From the NCBI RefSeq assembly GCF_016462545.1, contig NZ_JAEMTA010000017.1:1-64000 (forward strand): 64,000 nucleotides of DNA, given 5' to 3'. Numbering within the stretch: position 1 is the stretch's first letter; the number at the start of each line of letters is the position of its first letter. The translations under genes and the position numbers were made by a program. This document shows, piece after piece, positions 17,311-26,003 of this stretch. Source of the DNA: Mycolicibacterium sp. Its GTDB lineage: Bacteria > Actinomycetota > Actinomycetes > Mycobacteriales > Mycobacteriaceae. Under the pieces are notes generated by a model that worked only from the letters and a program-made list of their open reading frames with translations, ran no database searches and had not been told where the DNA came from.

Positions 17311-18300
17311 CTAGATCCTGCCGACGATCCGCAGCCCGGCGACGGTGTCCGCCAGCGTCTCCGCGGGATCGCGTTGCGTGATGCCCAGCTCCCGTTCGGC
17401 CGGTCCGTCGTCGGACGCGGGCATCTGGGTGTAGTACTGCATGGCGGCCGAGTCGATCGGTGTGTCGAACGGAAGTCGGTCGCCGATGACGTCGAACAGC
17501 CGGCCCAGCGCCCGCAACCCGCTGTCGGGCACCGGAACTGCCACCAGGGGGCGGTTGGCGGCGTCACCGATCAGTTTCGCCAGGCGGGCCACTGGGACGC
17601 GCTGGCCGCCAGCCATGTAGCGGCGCGGGCCCCTGGCCCGCTCGAGCAGCGCCACGTGCAGGTCGGCGAGGTCTCGGACGTCGATCACGATCCAGGCGGC
17701 GCTGCGCCCCGGCACGCCGTACATCTTGACCGCGGCTTCGACGCCCTCGGCAGCCTCGCCGAACTGGTCGCCCGCGGGCGGACCCAGGACCATGCCGGGA
17801 TAGCTGATGCTCACCGGTGCGCCGGCATCCTGTAGGCCGCGTGCGTAGGCCTCGACGACGGCCTTCGACTTGCCGTAGCCGTCCGACCCGCCGACGACGG
17901 GCAGGTCCGCATGCAGCATCTCCAGGCCGGGGCGGAATAGCGCCGAGAAACTCGATACGTGGACGATGGGGTCGATGCCGGCCTTGACCGCGCCGCCCAG
18001 CACGTTGCGGGCACCCTCCAGGTTGGTGAACAGCATCTCGTCGGCACGCGACGGGTCGGTGGAGACCATTGCCGCGCAGTGGATTACGGCATCGCAGCCC
18101 TGAAGTGCGATCGAGGTGGCCTCGGCGTCGGCGATGTCGCCGACGACGTGGTCGCCGATGTCGACCCCGATCTGCTCGGCGCTGGTGCGCAGTCGGCCGG
18201 GGTTGCGAACGAGGAAGCGGACCTGGTGGCCGGCGTCCTGCGCAGCCTTCGCGGTCCACGCTCCCACGAAGCCGGTGCCACCGGTGACGAGTACGCGCAA
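17311..18300 (-). CDS. NAD(P)-dependent epimerase/dehydratase (extended SDR)
   Basis: About 329 aa. The Rossmann loop TGGTGFVG follows the start, DVIHCAAMVST fits strand 4, and YGKSK supplies the Tyr-x3-Lys catalytic pair. The closest general type is the atypical extended SDR acting on sugars, sterols or flavonoid-like ketones. I place the start at TTG 18300 because it gives the usual N-terminus and has GGAGGG just upstream; TTG 18318 would add six residues. Confidence 0.8.
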   Translation of the reverse strand: MRVLVTGGTGFVGAWTAKAAQDAGHQVRFLVRNPGRLRTSAEQIGVDIGDHVVGDIADAEATSIALQGCDAVIHCAAMVSTDPSRADEMLFTNLEGARNVLGGAVKAGIDPIVHVSSFSALFRPGLEMLHADLPVVGGSDGYGKSKAVVEAYARGLQDAGAPVSISYPGMVLGPPAGDQFGEAAEGVEAAVKMYGVPGRSAAWIVIDVRDLADLHVALLERARGPRRYMAGGQRVPVARLAKLIGDAANRPLVAVPVPDSGLRALGRLFDVIGDRLPFDTPIDSAAMQYYTQMPASDDGPAERELGITQRDPAETLADTVAGLRIVGRI

Positions 18301-18538
18301 CGGACCCTCCAAGATCAACGACGCCGACCGACCGGTACGACGTATCGGAATCTAGCGCACCCGGCCGGACCGGGGGTTTCCCCTCGCCCACAACCCGTTC
18401 GGCGGCGTGCCTAAACCCAAAGTGATCATGCCAACAAGGTGCTTGCTCTAGCTAGCGCCAGCTTGCAACACTGGGTTCACACCCGCGCTCGGCGGAGAGG
18501 CAGTGAGCCGCCGGGGCACCAATCGAAGAGGAGATCGA

Positions 18539-18778
18539 ATGTCGAACAATGGTGGACCCATCAATCTCGTGAAGAGCGTCATCGACGGTGCCGTGGGCAT
18601 CGCCAAGCAGGTGCTCGGCATCGTGTTCAGCAACGATCGTCTGCAAGAGCAGGGCAAGGCTCAGCAGGACAAGGCCGAGGCCGAGAAGGACGTCGCGAAG
18701 AAGGAAGCCGAAGCCGAAGCCGCCCGTGCGGAGGCCAAGACTCAGGAAGCCCGTGAAAAGGCTGCCAAGAACTCGTAG
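18539..18778 (+). CDS. Small CsbD-like / microaggregate-binding-type helical protein
   Basis: 79 aa. Residues 8-30 are mildly hydrophobic (INLVKSVIDGAVGIAKQVLG), then a long, almost uninterrupted Lys/Glu/Ala coiled coil runs to the end. RLQEQGKAQQDKAEAEKD resembles the core of CsbD-like stress proteins. GAGGAG lies 5 nt before ATG 18539. Its 220-bp upstream region makes it a separately transcribed gene. Function unproven. Confidence 0.72.
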   Translation: MSNNGGPINLVKSVIDGAVGIAKQVLGIVFSNDRLQEQGKAQQDKAEAEKDVAKKEAEAEAARAEAKTQEAREKAAKNS

Positions 18779-18793
18779 AACGTCCCAGAATCC

Positions 18794-18832
18794 GCGGACG
18801 AGCAGTCGCCACCTGGGCGGCTGCTCGTCCGC
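18794..18832. terminator. Perfect 12-bp stem hairpin between convergent genes
   Basis: GCGGACGAGCAG (18794-18805) pairs exactly with CTGCTCGTCCGC (18821-18832) across a 15-nt loop. It lies 16 nt after the CsbD-like stop and 4 nt before the opposing regulator's stop, so it could end both transcripts. There is no long T run, as is common for mycobacterial terminators. Confidence 0.7.
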
Positions 18833-18835
18833 ATT

Positions 18836-19771
18836 TCAGGGGGATGCTTCAGTGCGGGCGGGCCACCGGAAGGGAGCGTCTCGGCGCTCGACGTCGGCTC
18901 CGCGAAGGGTTCCTGCGCACTGGTCACAGGTCAGTACGGCATCGAAGGCGTTGCCGCACAAAGTATGTCGCAGGAGCACCGCAGGTCCCTCGGGTGACTC
19001 GAACGAACGCTGCGCCCACTGCAGCGCGGTGATCAGGATTCCGAACACGGCTCGGCCCTTCTCGGTCAGCAGATAACCCCCGCCGCTGGCCTCGAGGACG
19101 TCGCCCGCGGTGAAGATCTGCAGGCGGTGCGCCAGCGAGCTGGGCGGAGCGCCGAGCTGCTCGGTGAAGTCGTTGAACCTCGAGGCGCCGACGAATGCCG
19201 AGACCAGCAGCGCGAAGGACCATCGGTTGCCGAGGATGCTCATGGTCTCGGGGAACAACCCGGCCCGACCGACAGCAGTCCCGGAACCCGACCGGCGGCG
19301 GGTGGACTCGATCGGCATGGAGCGCTGCCAGGATCCGCTGGGCCCCCAGGCCACGGTCAGTTCCTTCTCGCTGACGACCTGCGTGCACGCCCGGCACGTG
19401 ATCAGCGGCGCGAAGTCGGCGTCGCAGACCGCATGATGCATGGTCGGCAACCGCTCCGCGTGCTCGGGCACCCAGCGGCGTTCCCACTCCCAGATCGACG
19501 TCAGCACGGGCCACAGGGCCCGACCCCGCGGCGTCAGCACGTACTCGTGGCGCGGCGGATTGTCCTGGTAGAGGGTGCGGGAAAGCAGGCCATCAGCCGT
19601 CATCGCCGCCAGCCGACCCGTCAGCACGGCGTTGGAGATCGGCAGGCGCGCGGCGAACTCGCGATAGCGGGTGATGCCCAGCAGAGACTGCTGCAGGATC
19701 AACAGTGTCCACTCGTCGCCGAGCACCCCGAGCATGCGGCCGACGGCGTTGACCCCGCCCGGCGGTGTCAC
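18836..19771 (-). CDS. Tandem HxlR-type transcriptional regulator with paired Cys motifs
   Basis: 311 aa from GTG. Two HxlR winged-helix units are fused: residues 1-105 (LGDEWTLLILQQSLLGITRYREFAARLPIS) and 170-262 (LGNRWSFALLVSAFVGASRFNDFTEQL). Each is followed by the same HxxC-x9-CxxC motif (H113, C116, C126, C129 and H269, C272, C282, C285). Normal HxlR proteins are about 110-130 aa and act as dimers, so this looks like a covalent dimer with two putative zinc or redox sites. It is the last gene of an operon with carotenoid oxygenase and thiolase, directly abutting the former. Confidence 0.85.
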   Translation of the reverse strand: MTPPGGVNAVGRMLGVLGDEWTLLILQQSLLGITRYREFAARLPISNAVLTGRLAAMTADGLLSRTLYQDNPPRHEYVLTPRGRALWPVLTSIWEWERRWVPEHAERLPTMHHAVCDADFAPLITCRACTQVVSEKELTVAWGPSGSWQRSMPIESTRRRSGSGTAVGRAGLFPETMSILGNRWSFALLVSAFVGASRFNDFTEQLGAPPSSLAHRLQIFTAGDVLEASGGGYLLTEKGRAVFGILITALQWAQRSFESPEGPAVLLRHTLCGNAFDAVLTCDQCAGTLRGADVERRDAPFRWPARTEASP

Positions 19772-21289
19772 CTAGAGCCCGATCGCCTCTGCCGCGGCGT
19801 CGGTCTGCTGCCAGCGACGCAACTCCGACCCCGGTGCCCACGTCGAATGGGTGCCGCTGGAAACCCGTTCCGGCAGAGCCAGTTTGCACACCGGACCGTC
19901 GCCGACCCTGGCGGCGTCGAACACCAGGCAGTAGGAGGCGTCGGCGTTCATGTCGGTGGTGATGGTGACCAGATACCCGTCGTCCTCGCCTGCGCTGCCC
20001 AGGCGTGGCGCCATCGCGGTCTCGCTGCCGTAGATGCCGTCGCCGAAGGCAAAACGGTCCTCGGCACCCGTCCGCAGGTCGTGCTTGACCATGCCGTCGA
20101 ACAGGAACCATCCCGGCTTGCCCGTGGCGGCATAGGTGTAGCGGTAGTCGATGCCCGCGTGGGCAGGGTTGATCATGCCGAACTCCGAGATGGCATCGGA
20201 CAGTTGCTCTTCGCGGACACCGCCGGTGACGAGGTTGAACCGCCAGCGGTGCAACCGCGCCTGCATGCGATCCAGCGCGAGGAAGCGGAAGGCCCGCTGC
20301 CACTTGTCGCCGAGTCCGTTGTCGGTGGGTTCCGGGTCGCCCTGGAAGAACCCGTCGAGGACGATCTCGTCGCCGTCCTCGTAGGCGTTGGTGAAGTGCA
20401 GCACATAGGTCGGGTCGGCCTCGAACCACTGGATCTGTGAGGTGTCACCGCGCCGGGGAATGACGGCGAACCGCGACGGCATATCACGATGAAAGCGCGC
20501 CACGTGTGCGTTGCGCTCGAGGTATTCGGGTTCCCAGAACAGCGGAAAGTCGTTGAGGATGACGTAGTTCTCGGTGAACGCCATATCGTGCGGAAGGCGC
20601 GGGCCGGGCAGTGGCACCTCGATGTAGTGCACCAGGTCGTTGTTCGCGTCCACGACGCCGTAGTGCATGAACGGGTCCTGCTTCGAGTAGTTGAAGAACA
20701 GCAACTCGCCGGTCCTGTCGTCGACCTTGGGATGCGCGGAGACGCCCCAGTCAAACGGAAACGCGCCGTTCCACTCCTGCTTGCCGAGGGTGTTGCCGCT
20801 GAACGGGTCGAGGCGGTAGAGATCGCCGCACTGGTAGAAGCTGGTCAGCGCCGTGCCGCGGTGCACGATGACGTCGGTGCTCGAGGCATCCTTCATCAAC
20901 GTCCTTGCGCCCCAGCCGTAGTCGCGCTTGGCGAGGCCCACCGGTTCGGCTAGGCCGGGCCACAGGGGCCCGCCCGCCGCGTTCTCCTCGGCGAACGCGT
21001 CGGTGCGCACGAACCTGTTGCGGTAGAAGGCCTTTCCATCGCGGAAGCCCACGACGTGGATCATGCCGTCGCCGTCGAAGGGGTGGTAGGCCTTCATCGC
21101 GGGATGTAGCGGGTTCTCCGTGTTCCGCAGGTAGACCCCATCGAGATCGCGTGGCAGCTCGCCTTCGACGACGGTGAGGTCATCGGCGTCCCACTCGCTG
21201 GCCTGCGGCCGCCACGGCCCGGTCCGGTAGGGGTGATCGTCGTCCTCCGGCAGCGTCGAGAGAAACTTGCCGACGACCTCTACGTCCAT
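19772..21289 (-). CDS. Carotenoid oxygenase / lignostilbene dioxygenase family
   Basis: 505 aa. The four iron-binding histidines of the RPE65-type seven-bladed propeller are visible: H186 (VSAHPKVD), H234 (LPHDMAF), H298 (VLHFTNAYE) and H481 (GTHSTWAPG). LRNTENPLHP and HPFDGDGMIH are further family blocks. It should cleave a double bond in a carotenoid, stilbene or related polyene using O2. AGGAG precedes ATG 21289. It lies 10 nt after the thiolase and abuts the tandem-HxlR regulator, so the three look like one transcription unit. Confidence 0.9.
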   Translation of the reverse strand: MDVEVVGKFLSTLPEDDDHPYRTGPWRPQASEWDADDLTVVEGELPRDLDGVYLRNTENPLHPAMKAYHPFDGDGMIHVVGFRDGKAFYRNRFVRTDAFAEENAAGGPLWPGLAEPVGLAKRDYGWGARTLMKDASSTDVIVHRGTALTSFYQCGDLYRLDPFSGNTLGKQEWNGAFPFDWGVSAHPKVDDRTGELLFFNYSKQDPFMHYGVVDANNDLVHYIEVPLPGPRLPHDMAFTENYVILNDFPLFWEPEYLERNAHVARFHRDMPSRFAVIPRRGDTSQIQWFEADPTYVLHFTNAYEDGDEIVLDGFFQGDPEPTDNGLGDKWQRAFRFLALDRMQARLHRWRFNLVTGGVREEQLSDAISEFGMINPAHAGIDYRYTYAATGKPGWFLFDGMVKHDLRTGAEDRFAFGDGIYGSETAMAPRLGSAGEDDGYLVTITTDMNADASYCLVFDAARVGDGPVCKLALPERVSSGTHSTWAPGSELRRWQQTDAAAEAIGL

Positions 21290-21299
21290 GCGTTACTCC

Positions 21300-22529
21300 T
21301 CAGTTGTGCCACGACGACGCCGACCCGACGACGAAACTGACGGTGGTGGCGGTGCTGCCGCCGAAGTTGAGCGTGCCGAAAGTGCTTGCACCGTCGACCT
21401 GATAGTCGCCCGCGGTACCGCTGACCTGCTTGGCCGCATCCAACAACATCCGCACTCCCGACGCTCCGACCGGATGGCCGCCGCCAATTAGTCCGCCGCT
21501 GGGATTGACGGGCAGTCGGCCACCGATCTCGATCTCGCCGTTCTCGATGGCCTTCCACGATTCGCCCGGACCGGTTAGCCCGATGTGGTCGATCGCGAGG
21601 TACTCGCTGGGGGTGAAGCAGTCATGGACCTCGATGCCGTCGAGGTCGTCGAGCGTGACGTGGGCGCGGTCGAACGCGTCGAGCACCGCCCCTCGGACGT
21701 GGGGCATCACATACGGGCCCTCAGCCGCGCGGTCCAGCTTCTGGCGCATGCCCAAGCCCACGGTGCGATGACCCCAGCCCTCGATGCGGGCACGGGGCTT
21801 TGCGTCGGGATGATCGCGAAGGTAGTCGTCGGTCACGAGCACGACGCCGGCGCCACCGTCGGTCATCTGGCTGCAGTCGAAACGCCGTATTCGTCCCTCG
21901 ACGACGGGGTTCTGCACGTCGTCGTCGGTCAGCGGCGTGGGCACGCTCCACTCGCGGGTCTGGGCATTGGGGTTGCGGCGCGCGTTGGCGAAGTTGAGTG
22001 TCGCGATGGCCCGCAGGTGGGTTTCGTCGATGCCGAAGCGGCGGTCGTACTCGTCGGCCACCCGGGAGAACATGTGCGGCCACATGAACTGGGCGTCCTG
22101 ACCTTCGTGGCCGGTCCACGCCGCGGCGCCCAGGTGTTGCGCCGCGGTGTCGCCGGGCACCGTCTTCTCCAACTCGACGCCGATCACGAGAGCGGTTTCG
22201 TAGGCGCCCGAACGCAGGTCGGCGATGGCCGCCAACACCGCGACGCTGCCGGAGGCGCAGGCCGCCTCGTGGCGGGACGACGGGTTGTCCCAGAGGCCGT
22301 CGACGACGGTGGCGGGCATGGCGCCGAGGTGACCCTGACCGGCGAACATCTCCCCGAACGCGTTCCCGACGTGGACGACGCCGATGTCGGCGGCGGCGAT
22401 CCGGGCGTCCTGCAGTGTCGAGGTGACGACGTCGGCGGTCAGCGCGGCGAAGTCGAGGCCTTCGCGGGTGAGATTGCGGGCGAAGTCGCTCTGATGGCCG
22501 CCGAGGATCCACACGTCACTGCCGCTCAT
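21300..22529 (-). CDS. Thiolase-family protein (SCP2/acetyl-CoA acetyltransferase type)
   Basis: 409 aa. The active-site Cys is C91 in EAACASGSVAV; the late GGHPVGASG block gives the conserved His and Gly. HDCFTPSEY fits the SCP2-thiolase subgroup, which often acts on branched, sterol-side-chain or unusual acyl-CoAs. Start at ATG 22529, with a hexamer 7 nt upstream; the open frame continues far upstream but has no family similarity. First gene of the set with carotenoid oxygenase and tandem HxlR. Confidence 0.87.
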   Translation of the reverse strand: MSGSDVWILGGHQSDFARNLTREGLDFAALTADVVTSTLQDARIAAADIGVVHVGNAFGEMFAGQGHLGAMPATVVDGLWDNPSSRHEAACASGSVAVLAAIADLRSGAYETALVIGVELEKTVPGDTAAQHLGAAAWTGHEGQDAQFMWPHMFSRVADEYDRRFGIDETHLRAIATLNFANARRNPNAQTREWSVPTPLTDDDVQNPVVEGRIRRFDCSQMTDGGAGVVLVTDDYLRDHPDAKPRARIEGWGHRTVGLGMRQKLDRAAEGPYVMPHVRGAVLDAFDRAHVTLDDLDGIEVHDCFTPSEYLAIDHIGLTGPGESWKAIENGEIEIGGRLPVNPSGGLIGGGHPVGASGVRMLLDAAKQVSGTAGDYQVDGASTFGTLNFGGSTATTVSFVVGSASSWHN

Positions 22530-22536
22530 GGGTCGG

Positions 22537-22542
22537 ACGCTA
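22537..22542 (-). promoter_or_regulatory. -10 hexamer upstream of thiolase operon
   Basis: TAGCGT on the minus strand, seven bases, then ATG 22529, consistent with a leaderless or near-leaderless transcript for the three-gene operon. Confidence 0.4.
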
Positions 22543-22591
22543 CTACGAATAACAGAGTGACTGAGGCCGATTGGCTCACCGGAATCCAAAC

Positions 22592-22625
22592 GGTCCCGTC
22601 GGCTCCTAGCTGAACCGACGGGACC
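22592..22625. repeat. 11-bp perfect stem hairpin in divergent intergenic region
   Basis: GGTCCCGTCGG (22592-22602) pairs with CCGACGGGACC (22615-22625), loop 12 nt. Both flanking genes point away, so a normal terminator role is unlikely. It may be an RNA element in the leader of the GAF-ANTAR gene or a protein site. Confidence 0.5.
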
Positions 22626-22631
22626 TAGGTT

Positions 22632-22655
22632 TGCTCGATTGTCGACAACCGAGCA
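22632..22655. promoter_or_regulatory. 24-bp near-perfect palindrome, candidate operator
   Basis: TGCTCG (22632-22637) and CGAGCA (22650-22655) flank the perfect palindrome TTGTCGACAA, with one mismatched pair in 12. It lies between the thiolase and GAF-ANTAR genes, directly after the 22592-22625 hairpin, and could bind a dimeric regulator such as the tandem HxlR protein. Confidence 0.45.
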
Positions 22656-22731
22656 CACCTGGACTAGGCATTTCCCGGTCCCGGGTGTCACAAACGTGCT
22701 TGATGGTCCCCTAACAGGGCAAAATGTCGTC

Positions 22732-23412
22732 ATGAAGTTGCAGAACCACGACCTTGCGCTGCGCATGGCGGAGTTGGCGCGGGTCATCGCGCTGCGAAAG
22801 GTCGAGGACGTCCTTGCCGACGTGACCGCGACCGCCAAGGAACTGATCCCGGGCGTCGACGTCGCCGGGGTGCTCCTCGTCGGCAAGGCGAGGAACTTCG
22901 AGACCCTCGCGCCGACGAACGATCTCATGTTCAAGCTCGACGAACTGCAGATGCGCTTCAACGAAGGGCCGTGTGTCGAGGCGGCCCTGGACGAGATCGT
23001 GGTGCGGACCGATGACTTCCGCGATGAGCCGCGGTTTCCGAAGTACGCACCCGAGGTGGTGAAGCTGGGGGTGCTCTCGGCGTTGTCGTTCAAGCTCTAC
23101 ACCGCCGATCGCACCGCCGGGGCGCTGAATCTGTTCGGCTACGAGCCGAGCCTGTGGGACAGCGAGGCGGAGTCGATCGGGATGATCCTGGCGGCGCATG
23201 CGGCGGCGGCGATCCTGGCCAGCCGCGAGGGTGAGCAGTTGCAGTCGGCGTTGTCGACGCGGGATCGGATCGGTCAGGCCAAGGGCATCATCATGGAGCG
23301 GTTCAAGATCGACGACGTGCGGGCGTTCGCCATGCTGCGCCAGCTCTCGCAGGACACCAACACCAAGTTGATCGACGTCGCGCAACGCGTCATCGACACC
23401 CGCGGCGAGTAG
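22732..23412 (+). CDS. GAF-ANTAR RNA-binding antiterminator-type regulator
   Basis: 226 aa. Residues 10-160 are a GAF sensor (LELMAE-like start, IPGVDVAGVLLV, FNEGPCVEAA, VLSALSFKLYTADRTAGALNLF). Residues 170-222 are an ANTAR domain (LSTRDRIGQAKGIIMERF ... DVAQRVID), which binds paired RNA hairpins to prevent termination. The GAF ligand is unknown. ATG 22732 fits the family start; an in-frame start at 22639 would run through the palindromes. The leader holds structured DNA that could be its own RNA target. Confidence 0.85.
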   Translation: MKLQNHDLALRMAELARVIALRKVEDVLADVTATAKELIPGVDVAGVLLVGKARNFETLAPTNDLMFKLDELQMRFNEGPCVEAALDEIVVRTDDFRDEPRFPKYAPEVVKLGVLSALSFKLYTADRTAGALNLFGYEPSLWDSEAESIGMILAAHAAAAILASREGEQLQSALSTRDRIGQAKGIIMERFKIDDVRAFAMLRQLSQDTNTKLIDVAQRVIDTRGE

Positions 23413-23424
23413 GCCGCGACGTTC

Positions 23425-25791
23425 CTACTGACGGGCCATCGCCAGATTGAACCGCTCCTCCGCGGTGATCAGGTGGTCGTGACCGTCGTCGCCGATGTCG
23501 AGCTGCACCCATTCGATCTCGCCGGTGAACCGGTTTCCCGTCGGTCCGTAGTCGGGTGAGGCCGGCGAGCCGGTGTCAGAACCCACGTCGCAGGCCTCGT
23601 CCGCGGAGAAGCCCATCGGCTGAGTCTTCTCGACGCGGCCCGAGCCGACGGACTGGCCGTCGTAGTACAACGTGACGTCGCCACCCTTGGCCAGCCCGCC
23701 GCCGTCGTAGGCGAACTCCATCCGCACCTGGTGCTTGCCCGCCGGTATCGGACTGTCCGCGGCGATGATGTAGTAGTCGATGCCGAAGAAGTTGAAGCAG
23801 TACTTCAGCCGTCCCTCGTGTGCGTAGAGCGACCAGCCGCCGACGCTTCCGCCCTGGGTGACGATGACGCCGTCGGCGCCGGACTCGGGCACCATGACGT
23901 TCGCGGTCACGGAGTGCGACTTGTTCTTGAGGTTGACGACGCAGTTCTCGCTGACCCGCATCCGGTCGAACAGCAACTGGGTGTTCCCTCGGATCAGTTG
24001 CGGACGGCCCGCGATGTCCGGGTTGATGCGTTCGAAGCCGCGGTCGTCGAGTGGCACCACGTTGTACTTGACCGCCTCGATCAGCCAAAGGCGTTGCAGC
24101 TCTGCGAGTTTCTCGGGATTTTCGGCCGCCAGATCGTGAGCCTGGGTCCAGTCGTCGGGCCCGTAGAGCTCCCACACGTCCTCGGCGAACGGCACCGGGG
24201 TGTCCGCCTTCCACGGGGTGCGGTGCTTGGTCACGGCGGTCCATCCGCGGTGGTAGATGCCGCGGTTGCCGAACATCTCGAAGTACTGCACGTCATGCAT
24301 CTCGGGAGCTCCGCCGTCCCGCAGCGTGCCGAGCATGCTGACGCCCTCCATCGGAGCCTGCGTGATGCCGTTCACCGAGGCAGGTGCGGGCAGCCCGGCC
24401 GCTTCCAGGATGGTCGGGGCCACGTCGATGACGTGATGGAACTGGTCGCGGGTCGTACCCTTGTCGGCTATTCCGTTGGGCCAGTGCACGATCGTTCCGT
24501 TGCGGGTGCCACCCCAGTGCGAGGCCACCTGCTTGGTCCACTGATACGGCGCGCAGAGCGCGTGCGCCCAGCCCACGGCGTAGTGGTTGTACGCCTTGGG
24601 CGTGCCGAAGTCGTCGATCTTCGACAGCAGGAACTCCGTGGTCTCGATGCCCGGCATCCCGTTCAGCGTGGTCATCTCGTTGAAGCAGCCGTTCAGCGTG
24701 CCCTCGGCGGACGCGCCGTTGTCCCCGATGATGAAGTAGATCAGGGTGTCGTCGAGGAAGCCGAGATCCTCGATCGCGTCGATCACCCGTCCGATCTCGT
24801 GGTCGGTCTGCTCCAGGAAGCCTGCGTAGAGCTCCATCTGCTTGGCGAGAACGGGTTTCAACTCGCTGGGCATGTCGTCCCACGCGGGGATCTCGTCGTG
24901 GCGGCGGGTGAGGGCAGCGTCCCGGGGAACCACGCCCAACGTCTTCTGCTCGGTGATGATCCTCTCGCGCAACACGTCCCAGCCGTCGTCGAACCTTCCG
25001 GCGTACTTGTCGGACCACTCCTTGGGCACGTGGTGAGGGGCATGTGTCGCGCCGGGTGCGTAGTACATGAAGAACGGTTTGTCCGGCATGAGCGCCTTCT
25101 GCTGGCGCACCCAGGTGATGGCTCGATCGGCGAGATCGGAGTTGAGGGTGTACCCCTCCTCCGGCGACCTGGGCGGCTCGATGGCGGTGGTGCCTTCGTA
25201 CAGGCCGGGGTAATACTGATTCGCCTCCCCGCCGACGAAGCCGTAGAAGTATTCGAACCCGGAGCCCGTGGGCCACTGGTGAAACGGACCAGCCGGGGAG
25301 ACCTCCCACACCGGCACCTCGTGGCACTTCCCGAACTGGGCGGTCGAATAGCCGTTGAGTCGAAGGGTCTCCGCGATCGGCGCCTTCTCCTTGGGCCGGA
25401 TGCTGCAGTTGCCCGGCGCGGAGGTCGCCATCTCCGTAATCGCCCCCATGCCCACCGAGTGGTGGTTGCGTCCCGTCAGCATGGCCTGTCGGGTAGGTGA
25501 GCACAGAGCCGTCGTATGGAAGCGGTTCAGCTTGACGCCACCCGCGGCGAGACGCTCGGCGACGGGTGTGTGGCACGGCCCGCCGAAGGCGCTCGACGCC
25601 CCGAAGCCCACGTCGTCGATCAGCACGATGAGCACGTTGGGCGCCCCCTCCGGCGGCCGCAGCATCGTGATGGGCGGGTATTTGGTGTCCGGATCCTTGG
25701 CGTCGTAGGTCGTAAGACCAACGTGCTTCGTGTCGGGGATGGGTAGGTGCTCGCGCGCGATGTGTCCCTGCGATGACGGGGTGCTCGTCAT
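23425..25791 (-). CDS. atsD: Arylsulfatase (AtsD-like)
   Basis: 788 aa, close to the 787 aa of M. tuberculosis AtsD. Metal-binding Asp pair LIDDVGFG at 58-65; sulfatase signature CSPTR with C97 as the residue converted to formylglycine; TGRNH follows. A C-terminal beta-rich region from about residue 600 is typical of the large sulfatases. It hydrolyses sulfate esters, probably for sulfur scavenging. There is no signal peptide, so a cytoplasmic enzyme is likely. AAGGG lies before ATG 25791. A formylglycine-generating enzyme gene is not in the window. Confidence 0.88.
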   Translation of the reverse strand: MTSTPSSQGHIAREHLPIPDTKHVGLTTYDAKDPDTKYPPITMLRPPEGAPNVLIVLIDDVGFGASSAFGGPCHTPVAERLAAGGVKLNRFHTTALCSPTRQAMLTGRNHHSVGMGAITEMATSAPGNCSIRPKEKAPIAETLRLNGYSTAQFGKCHEVPVWEVSPAGPFHQWPTGSGFEYFYGFVGGEANQYYPGLYEGTTAIEPPRSPEEGYTLNSDLADRAITWVRQQKALMPDKPFFMYYAPGATHAPHHVPKEWSDKYAGRFDDGWDVLRERIITEQKTLGVVPRDAALTRRHDEIPAWDDMPSELKPVLAKQMELYAGFLEQTDHEIGRVIDAIEDLGFLDDTLIYFIIGDNGASAEGTLNGCFNEMTTLNGMPGIETTEFLLSKIDDFGTPKAYNHYAVGWAHALCAPYQWTKQVASHWGGTRNGTIVHWPNGIADKGTTRDQFHHVIDVAPTILEAAGLPAPASVNGITQAPMEGVSMLGTLRDGGAPEMHDVQYFEMFGNRGIYHRGWTAVTKHRTPWKADTPVPFAEDVWELYGPDDWTQAHDLAAENPEKLAELQRLWLIEAVKYNVVPLDDRGFERINPDIAGRPQLIRGNTQLLFDRMRVSENCVVNLKNKSHSVTANVMVPESGADGVIVTQGGSVGGWSLYAHEGRLKYCFNFFGIDYYIIAADSPIPAGKHQVRMEFAYDGGGLAKGGDVTLYYDGQSVGSGRVEKTQPMGFSADEACDVGSDTGSPASPDYGPTGNRFTGEIEWVQLDIGDDGHDHLITAEERFNLAMARQ

Positions 25792-26003
25792 GGCGATCCC
25801 TTCGGTGCGTCCGGTAACAATCGCTGGACGCTAGTACGGGCGCGGGGAAAGATCTTGATTTCCGTCGGGCCCATTGCCGCGGCGTCCGCCATAGGGTCGT
25901 TCTACCCCGGTTGTCGAGGACCTTCGGCAGGTCGAAGTGCCGTCCGGCATCTGTGCAGGCGACCCGTCGCGGCGCACGATTCGAGTATGAAAGCAGTGAC
26001 TCG

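Noticed and set aside
22592..22625. Rho-independent terminator
   Set aside because: Both flanking genes are transcribed away from it and no T run follows; reported as an unexplained hairpin.
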